Assembly (NCBI GenBank): GCA_964581605.1
Contig: CAZOPF010000020.1
Span: 1 to 64,000, forward strand
Reading direction: 5' to 3'
Length of the DNA: 64,000 bases
Source of the DNA: CAADGU01 sp964581605
Lineage (GTDB): Bacteria > Chloroflexota > Anaerolineae > Promineifilales > Promineifilaceae
Notes under the pieces: model-generated
Seen by the model: the letters and a program-made list of their open reading frames with translations, nothing else
Database searches by the model: none
Told to the model about the DNA's origin: nothing
Made by a program: the position numbers and the translations under genes
Shown here: positions 24,266 to 33,255 of the stretch, piece by piece
Numbering within the stretch: the first letter of the stretch is position 1
Layout: every line of letters begins with the position of its first letter

Positions 24266-24330
24266 TTATACGTGACGGATGGCGTATTGCGTAGTTCGTG
24301 ACCATACGCATTACGCCAGGCGTCAGATAC
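24266..24330. repeat. GCGTAATGCGTA inverted repeat between ruvB and upp
   Basis: TGGCGTATTGCGTA is answered by TACGCATTACGCCA with one mismatch, in the spacer between the divergent ruvB and upp genes. A similar GATGCGTGA repeat lies at 12904-12940. It may be an operator or a dispersed repeat. Confidence 0.45.
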
Positions 24331-24373
24331 AATTCGGGAAAAGGATCGGGAAAAGTCAAAGAGGAGGCTCAAG

Positions 24374-24994
24374 ATGGTTTTTGAATCACAACACCCCTTG
24401 GTGAAACATAAGTTAACACTGATGCGCGATGTGAATACGGAACCCAAAAAGTTCCGGGAATTGATCCGCGAGGTAGCGATGTTGCTGTGCTATGAAGCGA
24501 CCGCCGATTTGAAGACGCAGGAATTGACGGTGCAGACGCCCATGGGCACGGCCGTTGGCCGCGAGCTGAGCGATAAAATTGGCCTGGTTCCTATTTTGCG
24601 CGCCGGGCTAGGCATGGTAGATGGCATTTGGGAGATGATGCCTGGTGCGGAGGTGTGGCACATTGGCCTGTATCGAGATGAAAAGACGTTGAAACCCGTT
24701 TCTTATTACAACAAACTGCCTACCAGCCCCACCGTGCAGGTGTGTCTGGTTTTGGATCCCATGCTGGCGACCGGTGGTTCGGCCATTGCCACTGTTGACA
24801 TTTTGAAAGAATGGGGCACGCAGCGGATCAAATTTGTAGGGCTGTTGGCCGCGCCGGAGGGGATTCGGGCGCTGCACACCGCCCATCCTGACGTACCTAT
24901 TCACATTGCCCAGATTGATTCGCACCTGAATGATATTGGCTTTATTGTGCCCGGCCTGGGCGATGCCGGCGACCGGCAGTTTGGCACAGGCTGA
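24374..24994 (+). CDS. upp: Uracil phosphoribosyltransferase
   Basis: Salvages uracil to UMP with PRPP in the cytoplasm. The 206-aa protein has ESQHPLVKHKL at the start, the PRPP-binding stretch LVLDPMLATGGSA and the C-terminal uracil-binding region IVPGLGDAGDRQFGT. AGGAGG lies 8 nt before ATG 24374. It stands alone, followed by the glycosyltransferase gene after 72 bp. Confidence 0.97.
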   Translation: MVFESQHPLVKHKLTLMRDVNTEPKKFRELIREVAMLLCYEATADLKTQELTVQTPMGTAVGRELSDKIGLVPILRAGLGMVDGIWEMMPGAEVWHIGLYRDEKTLKPVSYYNKLPTSPTVQVCLVLDPMLATGGSAIATVDILKEWGTQRIKFVGLLAAPEGIRALHTAHPDVPIHIAQIDSHLNDIGFIVPGLGDAGDRQFGTG

Positions 24995-25066
24995 TGGAAT
25001 GAGCAGGTAAACAGATAACGGTTATTTCACCTGCTCACCCCATCTTCTGCTCACCCCCTCTCAGAT

Positions 25067-26161
25067 ATGGTGTATCTGGTCACATTCGTGGTCGCCCTGA
25101 GCACGGCCGTACTCGTTACCCCGTTCGCTAAAAAACTATCTTTTCGGCTGGGCATTGTGGCTGAACCAGGGGGGCGACGGCAGCATCACGGCCGTATCCC
25201 CAAATTAGGCGGCATTTCTGTTTTTGCCGGTTATATGGCCGGCATTTTGCTTGTTTACTGGCTATTGCCACCGGCAGATTCTCAGGATGCGTTACGGTTG
25301 CGAGGGGTGGTGTTGGGCACGGCCGTGATGTTCTTAGGTGGTCTGGTAGATGATCGGTATGATTTGCCCCCTCGCTGGCAATTTCTATTTCAATTCTTGG
25401 GAGCGGCTATTGCTATCAGCCACATCATTTTCATCGAACGCTTTACCAACCCTTTTGCCACGCCAGGCGTCTGGTCAAGCCCACCCTTCAGTTGGTTCTT
25501 TCATTATGACGCCCCCACCAATCTGATCATTATCTGGCGTCCCCTGGTCTTTGTCATCACTGTTTTTTGGGTAGTCGGTATGATCAATGCCGTCAATTTT
25601 CTGGATGGGCTGGATGGGTTGGCCTCTGGCGTTGGGGCCATTGCTGCTCTGCTTTTTGCCTGGCACGGGCTTCGGTTGGATCAAACAACCGTACCACTTT
25701 TCCCCCTGGCGCTGGCGGGAGCGTTAATCGGCTTTCTCCTCTTTAATTTTTCACCTGCTTCCATCTTTTTAGGCACGGCCGGTGTTTGGGTCTTGGGCTA
25801 TAACCTGGCCACGCTCTCTATTCTCTCCCCGGCCAAACTCTCTACTGCCCTGTTGGTGTTGGCGATCCCCATTCTGGACATCATCTGGCTGGTATTTGAC
25901 CGGATGCGGCGCGGGCAGAATCCTTTTCAGGGCGACCGGCGGCATCTCCATTTTCGGCTGGCCGACCAGGGCATACCCACCCGGTGGATTGTGCTTGGGT
26001 ATTATGCGATGGCGCTGCTCTTTGGTTTGGTAGCGGTATTAGTCCCTGACCGGTTGGTGAAAATTGGGGTGTGGTTAGTGCTGGTCACGGCCGTGTCCTT
26101 TCTCCTCATCTGGCTAAACTCCCACACCAAACAATCCCCCCCGCCCACAACCAAAAACTAA
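25067..26161 (+). CDS. Polyprenyl-phosphate N-acetylglucosaminyl-1-phosphate transferase (WecA/TagO type)
   Basis: A 364-aa integral membrane protein with about ten hydrophobic segments. It carries the MraY/WecA-family motifs: GGRRQHHGRIPKLGG at the first loop, the Mg-binding GLVDDRYDLPP, the NAVNFLDGLDGLASG loop and HLHFRLADQG on the last cytoplasmic loop. It transfers sugar-1-phosphate to undecaprenyl phosphate, starting a surface glycan or teichoic-acid-like polymer. The exact polymer is not indicated, since no other glycan gene is adjacent except glgC. Confidence 0.88.
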   Translation: MVYLVTFVVALSTAVLVTPFAKKLSFRLGIVAEPGGRRQHHGRIPKLGGISVFAGYMAGILLVYWLLPPADSQDALRLRGVVLGTAVMFLGGLVDDRYDLPPRWQFLFQFLGAAIAISHIIFIERFTNPFATPGVWSSPPFSWFFHYDAPTNLIIIWRPLVFVITVFWVVGMINAVNFLDGLDGLASGVGAIAALLFAWHGLRLDQTTVPLFPLALAGALIGFLLFNFSPASIFLGTAGVWVLGYNLATLSILSPAKLSTALLVLAIPILDIIWLVFDRMRRGQNPFQGDRRHLHFRLADQGIPTRWIVLGYYAMALLFGLVAVLVPDRLVKIGVWLVLVTAVSFLLIWLNSHTKQSPPPTTKN

Positions 26162-26235
26162 CAGCCCTGTTTGTAAGATATTTAACAAAGGCATCGCATG
26201 AGCTACTACAACAATAACACTCACTCAGACCTAAA

Positions 26236-26487
26236 ATGATGGCATTAACAAATCACGCCACTCTGCATCAAGCAACACAATTGGTGGGAATGGAGAATAA
26301 AGAAATGAATCAGGTAATACAACCAATACCTACTCAAACCCAAACAAACAATCACATACCGAACCCCGTGATGCTGGCCCGCCAGATTGACGGTATACGG
26401 GAAGTTGTCTTACGTATGCGCACCGCCCAAAACACGACAATTGACACCCTCATTCAGCAAAAACTGCAAGCCGTCACCGAACATTAA
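26236..26487 (+). CDS. Small hypothetical protein
   Basis: An unrecognised protein of up to 83 aa. The C-terminal half, NPVMLARQIDGIREVVLRMR and TAQNTTIDTLIQQKLQAV, is predicted helical. The true start is uncertain: ATG 26290 is preceded by GGTGGG and ATG 26305 by GGAG, so the product may be 60-65 aa. An intrinsic terminator follows, which supports it as a real gene. Confidence 0.5.
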   Translation: MMALTNHATLHQATQLVGMENKEMNQVIQPIPTQTQTNNHIPNPVMLARQIDGIREVVLRMRTAQNTTIDTLIQQKLQAVTEH

Positions 26488-26512
26488 ATTCGCAGCATCC
26501 CCCTAAGGATTT

Positions 26513-26541
26513 AAAAAACCGCTTTTATGAGCGGTTTTTTT
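26513..26541. terminator. Bidirectional intrinsic terminator
   Basis: AAAAAACCGCT pairs with AGCGGTTTTTTT around a TTTATG loop. It separates the small hypothetical gene from the convergent gene at 26543. Confidence 0.9.
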
Positions 26542-26542
26542 G

Positions 26543-26977
26543 TTACCAGGGATATTGCACCGGCGATTCCGCCAAAAGCCTGTTGTAAGCCCCTCGCCAC
26601 AAAGTTACATCGCGCGTCAGAGTTTTTATCTTTAGATCATCAAATCGGGGGGACAAATCAGCCAACAATTCTGGCAGCAAATCCCAGGCTTCGTGCCGGA
26701 TCACATCATCCATATCCGCCGCCGCCGCCAGTGTCCAGCGCCACTCCCGCATAAACCGCTCCGCTTTCAACCAATAATCTTTTTTCTCCCAGGCTACCGC
26801 CGACTGCTCAACCCCTTCATAAATTTCGCGCAACAAAAACACAATAGCCGCAGCCATATCTCTGGCTTCTTCATCAAAGCTCTGTTTTTGCATGAGCAAA
26901 CGCAACATTTCGGCAATACTTCGCCGGTTACGATTTCTAACAGTTGTCTGGTTTTCAATTTGAATCAATCGGCTCAT
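26543..26977 (-). CDS. Hypothetical helical protein
   Basis: A 144-aa mostly helical protein with no motif I recognise; segments are IAEMLRLLMQKQSFDEEARDM, AAAIVFLLREIYEGVEQ and WRGAYNRLLAESP. It has no signal peptide or Cys. ATG 26977 follows GAGGAAAC, and the gene ends at the shared terminator, so expression is plausible. Confidence 0.6.
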   Translation of the reverse strand: MSRLIQIENQTTVRNRNRRSIAEMLRLLMQKQSFDEEARDMAAAIVFLLREIYEGVEQSAVAWEKKDYWLKAERFMREWRWTLAAAADMDDVIRHEAWDLLPELLADLSPRFDDLKIKTLTRDVTLWRGAYNRLLAESPVQYPW

Positions 26978-27123
26978 TGTTTCCTCAACTGTGCCTGATC
27001 ATAGCACGCATGTTCCGTGAGGCAAAGCACTGGTAAAAAGTGAGGATATTTGTTTTAATAGTTATCAGTTTCAACTCTCCACTCGTTGGTTATAGGGCAT
27101 GGCAAGAAATAAGGAAAACGACT

Positions 27124-28377
27124 ATGCAGATGCAAGACGTGTTGGGTTTAATTTTGGGTGGTGGCGTCGGTACGCGACTGTATCCGCTTACAAAGGAGCG
27201 GGCAAAGCCGGCCGTTCCTCTGGCAGGCAAATACCGGCTCATAGATATTCCCATGAGCAATTGCCTGCACGCCGGCATTGACAAAATCGCTATTTTGACC
27301 CAGTACAATTCCGTTTCCCTGCACCGGCATGTCTTCCGTACCTACAACCGCGACGTGTTTACATCGGGTTGGGTGCAAATTTTGGCCGCCGAACAAACCC
27401 CACTGAGCGCCGACTGGTATCAAGGTACGGCCGACGCCGTGCGCAAGCAACTGATTGAAATTCGGGAAGCCCATACACCATACACACTCATCCTGGCTGG
27501 TGATCATCTCTATCGTATGGATTATCGCAAGTTTGTGCAGTTCCATGTGGATAGTGGTGCGGATGTGAGCATGGCTGTGCAGCCGGTGAATTGGGATGCA
27601 GCGCCGGGATTAGGTATTTTGAAGTTGAACAAAGAAAACCGGATTGTGAGCTTCACCGAAAAACCATCTCGTGATAGATTGGTTGGCCTGGAAAGTTGGG
27701 AAGGGGCGGAAAAACCTTTTATGGCCTCTATGGGCATTTATGTGTTCAACACGCAGACGTTGATTGAAATGTTAGAAGGGGACGGTGATGATTTTGGCAA
27801 GGACATTATTCCCCGCGCCATGCACGAAAAGAAACTGATGGGCTATGTCTTTGAAGGTTATTGGGAAGATATTGGAACCATTCGCCGCTTCTATGAAGTT
27901 AATCTGGCGATGGCCTCACCTGATGCCCCCTTTGATTTTTATTCGCCGCGCACCCCCATTTACACCCGCGCCCGCTTTATGCCTCCCTCAGAAATTCATG
28001 ATGCCCGGCTAAAAAATGTGTTATTAACTGATGGGTGTCGGGTTACTGATGCCACTATCACGAATTCTGTATTGGGCATTCGGAGCATCATTGGGCCACA
28101 TACCACCATCAAGTCTACAGTGTTGATGGGGTCCGATTTTTACGAGTCGAATGAAGCAAAAGAAGAAAACCGGCGGCTCGGCCGGCCGGATGTGGGCATT
28201 GGCGCCGGTTCTTATATTGAGCAGGCGATTGTGGACAAAAATGCCCGCATTGGGGCGCATGTCACCATTCGCGCCCTGCCGAACCGGGCTGATGAGGAAC
28301 ATGAAAACTGGGTGGCACGGGATGGTATTGTGATTGTGCCCAAAGGGGCCAGTATTCCCGACGGGACAGTGATTTAG
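27124..28377 (+). CDS. glgC: Glucose-1-phosphate adenylyltransferase
   Basis: Makes ADP-glucose for glycogen synthesis. The 417-aa protein has the pyrophosphorylase loop GGGVGTRLYPLTKERAKPAVP, the DHLYRMDY metal site, the IVSFTEKPS segment, and a C-terminal left-handed beta-helix with hexapeptide repeats (IGPHTTIKSTVLMG, NARIGAHVTI). ATG 27124 has AAGGA 8 nt upstream; a 28-residue in-frame extension has no similarity. No other glycogen gene is adjacent. Confidence 0.95.
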   Translation: MQMQDVLGLILGGGVGTRLYPLTKERAKPAVPLAGKYRLIDIPMSNCLHAGIDKIAILTQYNSVSLHRHVFRTYNRDVFTSGWVQILAAEQTPLSADWYQGTADAVRKQLIEIREAHTPYTLILAGDHLYRMDYRKFVQFHVDSGADVSMAVQPVNWDAAPGLGILKLNKENRIVSFTEKPSRDRLVGLESWEGAEKPFMASMGIYVFNTQTLIEMLEGDGDDFGKDIIPRAMHEKKLMGYVFEGYWEDIGTIRRFYEVNLAMASPDAPFDFYSPRTPIYTRARFMPPSEIHDARLKNVLLTDGCRVTDATITNSVLGIRSIIGPHTTIKSTVLMGSDFYESNEAKEENRRLGRPDVGIGAGSYIEQAIVDKNARIGAHVTIRALPNRADEEHENWVARDGIVIVPKGASIPDGTVI

Positions 28378-28380
28378 AGA

Positions 28381-28446
28381 ATGGAGATTAGGAGATTGGG
28401 AGATTGGGAGACTAAATCTCTCAATCTCTTAGTCTCTCCGTCTCTT
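28381..28446. repeat. GAGATT-word inverted repeat after glgC
   Basis: GGAGATTAGGAGATTGGGAG is answered by CTCTCAATCTCTTAGTCTC, an imperfect hairpin between the convergent glgC and lipoprotein genes. It may work as a terminator although it lacks a clear T run. Confidence 0.55.
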
Positions 28447-28474
28447 GATCTGCTGGTGGAGCCAGTTCTGGCGT

Positions 28475-29683
28475 TTACCTGGAATTCTTATAGAAAAATT
28501 CGGTGACGACAGGGTGGACATAGCCGGGGCGGATGAGGGTTTGCCATTCCCACTGCGCATCGTGGCCGCCGCCAGCGCGGTTGGCAATGAGCCAGTAGCT
28601 AAAGGCAAAAAAGTAAGGTTCGCGGTTCCGCATGTAGGTGTATTGGTATTCGATGAACTGCCGATCTACGTTGGGGTCGGGATGGTAGGAGCCACCCTCG
28701 GTGCCGATGATGGGTAGGGAGCGCCCCAAATGGGCCTGCACAATTTTGTCGTATTCACGGAAGAGGAGGAAGCCGCCGGGGTCGTTATACGGCCGTGTCC
28801 CATGATAATTGTGCGCCGATAGCCAGGCATGGTTCAGCAGGTAGGCGTCTCCGTTATATTCCAGCGCATAAAAGGTGCGGTCGAGAAATTCCAGATGGTT
28901 GTAGGAGCCACCGGGGCTGAGCGCACCAATGCCCGGCAGACCGCCATTTTCCACCACTACGCGCGCCGCACTGGCCCAGGCACGGGCATACTGGTCGGGG
29001 TTGGCAAAACTTTGCTGGTTTTCAATATCCACATTCGGCTCATTGTAAAGCTGGAAATAATAAACCCCTTTGGCGCGATAATGGCGCACCATCGCCGCCA
29101 GATTACCGTCATAGGGCAGGATGCCATCGCGATAGAGGCGCATCACCGGCATGATGCCATGGGCTACTAATCGCTCCACCAGATAATCATTACTGCCGAT
29201 ATTCGTGCCATCGTTCAGAAAAACAACCCATTTGATGTGCATGCGCACCATTTCAGCCACAAACTGGTCAACCACACCGCGATCCTGGCTAACAGTAGGC
29301 ATCCAGTGCATTCCCCAGCCGTTATCCCCTGGCGGTTTGGGGAATGCCTGATAAGGAATGGCTTCTTGTATTACATACGTATGAATCGGCTTGATTATCG
29401 GTCTGGCTGTGGCATCCAGAGTAGGCGTGGGCGTTTCCGTTGGGGTGGGCGTGGGTGGTATAGGGGTATGGCTGGGAATAAATTCGGGTGTGTTGGTGGG
29501 GGGCAGGGCACGCAGGGTACCAACGGGGGTGAAGGTGGCTACGGCCGTGCCCGGCGCGGCTGTAAATGTGGGCGGCAATCCCCCCGGTACCATGGCCAGA
29601 CTGGCGCGGGTTGGCACCGCATCCATCTGGCAACCTACCAGAATAAACAAACCAGACCAGATAAGACAAGACAGTTTTTTCAC
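28475..29683 (-). CDS. Glycosidase-like lipoprotein
   Basis: A 402-aa exported lipoprotein: signal sequence with lipobox ILVGC at Cys18, a Thr/Pro-rich tether to about residue 100, and a TIM-barrel-like domain. YFQLYNEPNVD resembles the acid/base Glu site of GH5/GH39-type glycoside hydrolases, and LPIIGTEGGSY is a good candidate for the nucleophile strand. The family and substrate are not certain. Start is GTG 29683 with AAGGAAGG upstream. It is followed by GAGATT-type spacers on both sides and has no obvious operon partner. Confidence 0.7.
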   Translation of the reverse strand: MKKLSCLIWSGLFILVGCQMDAVPTRASLAMVPGGLPPTFTAAPGTAVATFTPVGTLRALPPTNTPEFIPSHTPIPPTPTPTETPTPTLDATARPIIKPIHTYVIQEAIPYQAFPKPPGDNGWGMHWMPTVSQDRGVVDQFVAEMVRMHIKWVVFLNDGTNIGSNDYLVERLVAHGIMPVMRLYRDGILPYDGNLAAMVRHYRAKGVYYFQLYNEPNVDIENQQSFANPDQYARAWASAARVVVENGGLPGIGALSPGGSYNHLEFLDRTFYALEYNGDAYLLNHAWLSAHNYHGTRPYNDPGGFLLFREYDKIVQAHLGRSLPIIGTEGGSYHPDPNVDRQFIEYQYTYMRNREPYFFAFSYWLIANRAGGGHDAQWEWQTLIRPGYVHPVVTEFFYKNSR

Positions 29684-29696
29684 ATACCTTCCTTGA

Positions 29697-29756
29697 AAGA
29701 GGAGATTGAGAGATCAGGCGACTGGGAGACTTAATCTCCTGATCTCCCAGTCTCTT
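29697..29756. repeat. GAGATT-word inverted repeat
   Basis: GAGATTGAGAGATCAGGCGA and CTCCTGATCTCCCAGTCTC pair imperfectly in the spacer between cofE and the lipoprotein gene. Same family as 28381-28446. Confidence 0.5.
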
Positions 29757-29772
29757 CATCGCCATCCCTTCT

Positions 29773-30537
29773 CTACCGATACAAATCCAACTCTTTCGGG
29801 CGGATCAGGTCTGCGGCCTGGCCTTCCCCAGCCGGTAATTGCAGGCCCCGCACCAGGATGACCGGTGTTCCTTCGGCCGCCTGGCCCATGAGCAGTCCCG
29901 CTGCGGCCGCTATCTCATCCGCCACCGCCACATCCGTATGCTGTAACGTATAACCGTACAAATCCGGTTCGCCACGCCGGTTCCACAAAGCGGGTAGCCC
30001 GGCCACACCAATAGCAACGCCGACGGTGCCCAGACGAAACGGCCGTCCATGAGAATCCGTAATCACCACCCCTATCTGCACACCAAAATGCTCTTGCAAC
30101 TGTTGGCGGATACGCGCTGCCGACGCATCCGGGTCTTCAGGCAGCAGCAGCACTGTTTCATCCTCGCCGCTCTGGGCCACATTCGAGCGATCAATCCCGG
30201 CATTGGCACTGGTAAAACCGAGCCGATGCCGTACAATCAACACACCAGGGCGCAGCCGCGAAATCTCCTCACTTTCCTGCAAAATCAACTCCACCACACG
30301 CGGGTCCTTGCCGGTGTGTCCGGCCACTACCTGGGCCTGTGCGCCCGGTGTTACCGTTCCCAAATTCACCAGCCGCCCTTCCGCCTTGGAGACGATTTTT
30401 TGGGCTATTGCCAACACATCACCATCCTGTAATTCCATGCCTGCCTGCTGCAAGGCAGTTAACAACAATTCAGCCAGATTGTCACCTGGCTGAACATGGG
30501 GAATGTGGGGGATTGACATAAAATGAAGTTCTAGCAT
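29773..30537 (-). CDS. cofE: Coenzyme F420-0:L-glutamate ligase
   Basis: Adds glutamate residues to F420-0 with GTP, the last step of F420 synthesis. The 254-aa protein has the length of the archaeal CofE and its motifs: DGDVLAIAQKIVSKAEGR near residue 40, the region SGEDETVLLLPEDPDASA, and VITDSHGRPFRLGTVGVAIG near 160. It is the third gene of ssnA-npdG-cofE, 6 nt after npdG. The usual bacterial FbiB nitroreductase extension is absent. Confidence 0.9.
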   Translation of the reverse strand: MLELHFMSIPHIPHVQPGDNLAELLLTALQQAGMELQDGDVLAIAQKIVSKAEGRLVNLGTVTPGAQAQVVAGHTGKDPRVVELILQESEEISRLRPGVLIVRHRLGFTSANAGIDRSNVAQSGEDETVLLLPEDPDASAARIRQQLQEHFGVQIGVVITDSHGRPFRLGTVGVAIGVAGLPALWNRRGEPDLYGYTLQHTDVAVADEIAAAAGLLMGQAAEGTPVILVRGLQLPAGEGQAADLIRPKELDLYR

Positions 30538-30543
30538 TTTTGG

Positions 30544-31203
30544 TCAGATTCCCGTGATGCGGATGCCGGCTCCTGGTACTTTATAAATGATGTTGATGGC
30601 GATGAGTACGGCCGTTAACTCCTCCACCGCCCGCGCATTTTGCAGCGCCCCGGCATTGATGCCGCGCAAACCGGCGTCCTGGCACAAAGCCATCACCACA
30701 TCCTTATCCGCCTTCTTCTCACCACAAATCAAAACATCACAATCTAACTCATGGCTCAAGTCTAACAAATGGTGTGCGCCGATATTCTGAAAAGCGGCCA
30801 CTACCCGCGCCTCTGGTAGCTGTTGCTGCGCTTCTTCCGCTGCCGACAAACCGCTGGGCAAGCGATAAACCCGCGCCGCTTTCTCGCCCGTTGGCGCAAC
30901 CACCGTGACCAGCAGCTTGTCAATCAATGCTTCTTTAACCGTTTCCAGCGTGGCGGATTGCGCTGCATACGGCACCGACAGCACCACCACCTCCGCCTGC
31001 TGTGCCGCACTCAAATTATCTGTGCCCGCCACCTTTGCCTGAGGCAATCGCGCCTGAAGCAGGCGTGCCTGTAAATCTGCTGCCGCCTTCGCCCCCTTCT
31101 CCGCCAGCCGCGAGCCGATAACGATTTCATGCTCGGCAGCCGCCCAGCGGCAGCCCAATCCAAATCCTTCGTCGCCCGTTCCACCTAAAATTGCAATTTT
31201 CAA
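30544..31203 (-). CDS. npdG: NADPH-dependent F420 reductase
   Basis: Transfers hydride between NADPH and F420. The 219-aa protein has the Rossmann start ILGGTGDEGFGLGCRWA, the NADPH phosphate-binding IVIGSRLAEKG and the C-terminal NIIYKVPGAGIRITGI typical of the family. It starts with TTG 31203, preceded by AGGAG. It follows ssnA by 11 nt and precedes cofE by 6 nt, so a co-transcribed unit is clear. Confidence 0.92.
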   Translation of the reverse strand: MKIAILGGTGDEGFGLGCRWAAAEHEIVIGSRLAEKGAKAAADLQARLLQARLPQAKVAGTDNLSAAQQAEVVVLSVPYAAQSATLETVKEALIDKLLVTVVAPTGEKAARVYRLPSGLSAAEEAQQQLPEARVVAAFQNIGAHHLLDLSHELDCDVLICGEKKADKDVVMALCQDAGLRGINAGALQNARAVEELTAVLIAINIIYKVPGAGIRITGI

Positions 31204-31214
31204 GTTCTGCTCCT

Positions 31215-32570
31215 TTATGCACTCAATTTTTCAAAACGCTGCCACACGGCCGTTGCCAACTCCCTACTTCTCTCCGTAATCTCCGCTTCATCCAACGTCA
31301 ACAATTGGCGATCGTGCATCAATAATTGGCCGCCCACCATCGTTGTCGTCACCATGCCGCTCTCAAAGCCAAAGAGGATATGCCAGGGCAGATTACCGGC
31401 CGTCAGCGGTGTGGTAGCATGGTAATCTACAAAAATCAGGTCGGCCGCCGCCCCCACCTGCAATTGGCCGACGGGCATATTGGGCCAGAACACGCGGGCC
31501 AGAGCGGCATTGTTGTGTACCGCCATTTGCACCACATCCAGCCCATTCAGGCGGCGCGGGTCACGATGGGCCGCTTTGTGCAGCAGGTATGCCGTTTTCC
31601 ATTCCGCCCACATGTTGTTGCTAAAGCCGTCATTGCCCAGGCAAACGGGGATGCCTAATCGTAACATTCCTTCCACATCGGCCGCGCCAACGGCATTGTT
31701 CATGTTGCTGCGCGGCTGATGCGTGACCCACGTGCCTGTTTCCCGCAGCAGATTCATTTCGGCCGCATCAATGTGGACACAGTGGGCAACAATGCTTTTT
31801 GGCCCCAAAATGCCCGCCTCAGCCAGCCGATGAACCACACGCTTCCCATATTTGGTCAGCGCGTCATATTCATCCGCTTCATGTTCGGCCACGTGAATGT
31901 GAAAACCGCAGCCCAATTTTTCGGCTGCTTTTACACAGTCAGCCAATGTCTCGTCGCTAAGGGAAAGGGAAGCATGAAGGCCAAACGTGCCCGCCAGCAG
32001 CGGGTTGTCGCGCTCTTTAAGGGAGTGCCAGAAGCGCACATTTTCATCAATACCGGCCAGTGCCCCATCACGGCCGTTCCGGTCCGTCACCTCATAACAC
32101 AATGCCGCCCGCACCCCGGCCTGCTCCACCGCTTCAGCAACTTGATCCAGCGAATTGTTGATGGCGTTGGGGCTGGCGTGGTGGTCAATGAGGGTGGTTG
32201 TGCCATGTTTGATCGCGTCCACCAGGCAAACCAGGGCGCTGTACTGCACGTCCAGATCGAGCAGGGCACGATCCAGCCGCCACCACAACCGCGCCAAAAT
32301 ATCGGGGAAATCTTGCATGGGCGGGCCAGGAATACCCATCCCCCGCGCAAACGCGCCGTAGAAATGGGTGTGGGCGCAAATGTTACCGGGCATCACTAAC
32401 TGCCCGCGGGCGTCGAGTTGTTCAACATCCGGGTATGATTCGACCAGTTCCGGGGCGGGGCCAATGGCGGCAATACGGCCGTCACGCACCAACACCGCCC
32501 CGTTTTCCACAATCTCCGCGTCTGGCAGCCATGTCACCAGACGGCCGTTGATAATCAATCGTTCATCCAT
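31215..32570 (-). CDS. ssnA: SsnA-type amidohydrolase
   Basis: A 451-aa metal-dependent hydrolase of the aminohydrolase superfamily. The metal HxH is in GNICAHTHFYGAFARGMG, later ligands are in GFHIHVAEHE and IVAHCVHID, and the Asp is in CLGNDGFSNN. The ICAHTHFYGAFARGM start identifies the SsnA subgroup, linked by annotation to selenium metabolism, though no selenium gene is seen here. Close alternatives are S-adenosylhomocysteine or chlorohydrolase-like deaminases. It is the first gene of the F420 unit, which is an unusual partnership. Confidence 0.75.
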   Translation of the reverse strand: MDERLIINGRLVTWLPDAEIVENGAVLVRDGRIAAIGPAPELVESYPDVEQLDARGQLVMPGNICAHTHFYGAFARGMGIPGPPMQDFPDILARLWWRLDRALLDLDVQYSALVCLVDAIKHGTTTLIDHHASPNAINNSLDQVAEAVEQAGVRAALCYEVTDRNGRDGALAGIDENVRFWHSLKERDNPLLAGTFGLHASLSLSDETLADCVKAAEKLGCGFHIHVAEHEADEYDALTKYGKRVVHRLAEAGILGPKSIVAHCVHIDAAEMNLLRETGTWVTHQPRSNMNNAVGAADVEGMLRLGIPVCLGNDGFSNNMWAEWKTAYLLHKAAHRDPRRLNGLDVVQMAVHNNAALARVFWPNMPVGQLQVGAAADLIFVDYHATTPLTAGNLPWHILFGFESGMVTTTMVGGQLLMHDRQLLTLDEAEITERSRELATAVWQRFEKLSA

Positions 32571-32583
32571 GACCCATATCCTT

Positions 32584-32655
32584 GAGATTAAGAGACCAGG
32601 AGACTGAGAGACTATCCAATCTCTTAGTCTCTTAGTCTCCTAATCTCCCACTCTC
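32584..32655. repeat. GAGATT-word inverted repeat upstream of ssnA
   Basis: GAGATTAAGAGACCAGGAGA and related words are answered by TCTCTTAGTCTCCTAATCTC. It lies between the divergent ssnA and trxA genes, so it is not a terminator and its role is unclear. Confidence 0.55.
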
Positions 32656-32799
32656 TTCTGTCAGTATTGTACCCATTTCCTTGACAGGCAAAACCCTTTG
32701 GTTAAACTCCCAGGTAAGAATGTGTTGATTGATGGCATCTACTACCCTGAACTTTTACGAACAAACCCATACGGGATAAGATGTTGAAGGAGCATAAAA

Positions 32800-33144
32800 A
32801 TGGCAAACCAATTTACGACTGAAATTACGGACGGGAACTTCGAGAGCGAAGTGCTGAAATCCAACAAGCCGGTGCTGATTGATTTCTGGGCCGACTGGTG
32901 TGGCCCGTGCCGTATGGTCGCCCCGCATGTTGACGCCATCGCCCAGGAGTACAACGGCGTTTTAAAAGTGGGCAAAATGGATGTGGATGACAACCCGGCG
33001 GTACCGGGCCGGTATGGCATTGTGGGTATTCCTACTCTCATGCTGTTCAAAGGCGGTGCCGTGGTGGCTCGCATTACTGGCGCACAGCCCAAAGACCGCA
33101 TTGTGGCCCAAATCCTGCCCCACCTCGACAAACAATTGGCATAA
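32800..33144 (+). CDS. trxA: Thioredoxin
   Basis: A 114-aa thioredoxin with the classic fold: DFWADWCGPCRMVAP with active-site Cys34 and Cys37, Pro in VGIPTLMLFKGG, and standard length. AAGGAG lies 9 nt before ATG 32800. It may serve the flavoprotein at 17701, but that protein lacks the CxxC needed for direct reduction. Followed by a strong terminator. Confidence 0.97.
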   Translation: MANQFTTEITDGNFESEVLKSNKPVLIDFWADWCGPCRMVAPHVDAIAQEYNGVLKVGKMDVDDNPAVPGRYGIVGIPTLMLFKGGAVVARITGAQPKDRIVAQILPHLDKQLA

Positions 33145-33168
33145 CTGAGGCTGTTCATTAAAATATTG

Positions 33169-33206
33169 AAAACGCTCACCTTTCATAAAAGGTGAGCGTT
33201 TTTATT
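33169..33206 (+). terminator. Intrinsic terminator after trxA
   Basis: AAAACGCTCACCTTT pairs with AAAGGTGAGCGTTTTT around a CAT loop, a strong hairpin with a T run on the plus side. Confidence 0.93.
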
Positions 33207-33255
33207 TTCTGCCGTAGCGTGATTTGTCAAATCGCCCTACATCTGGAAGGTAGTT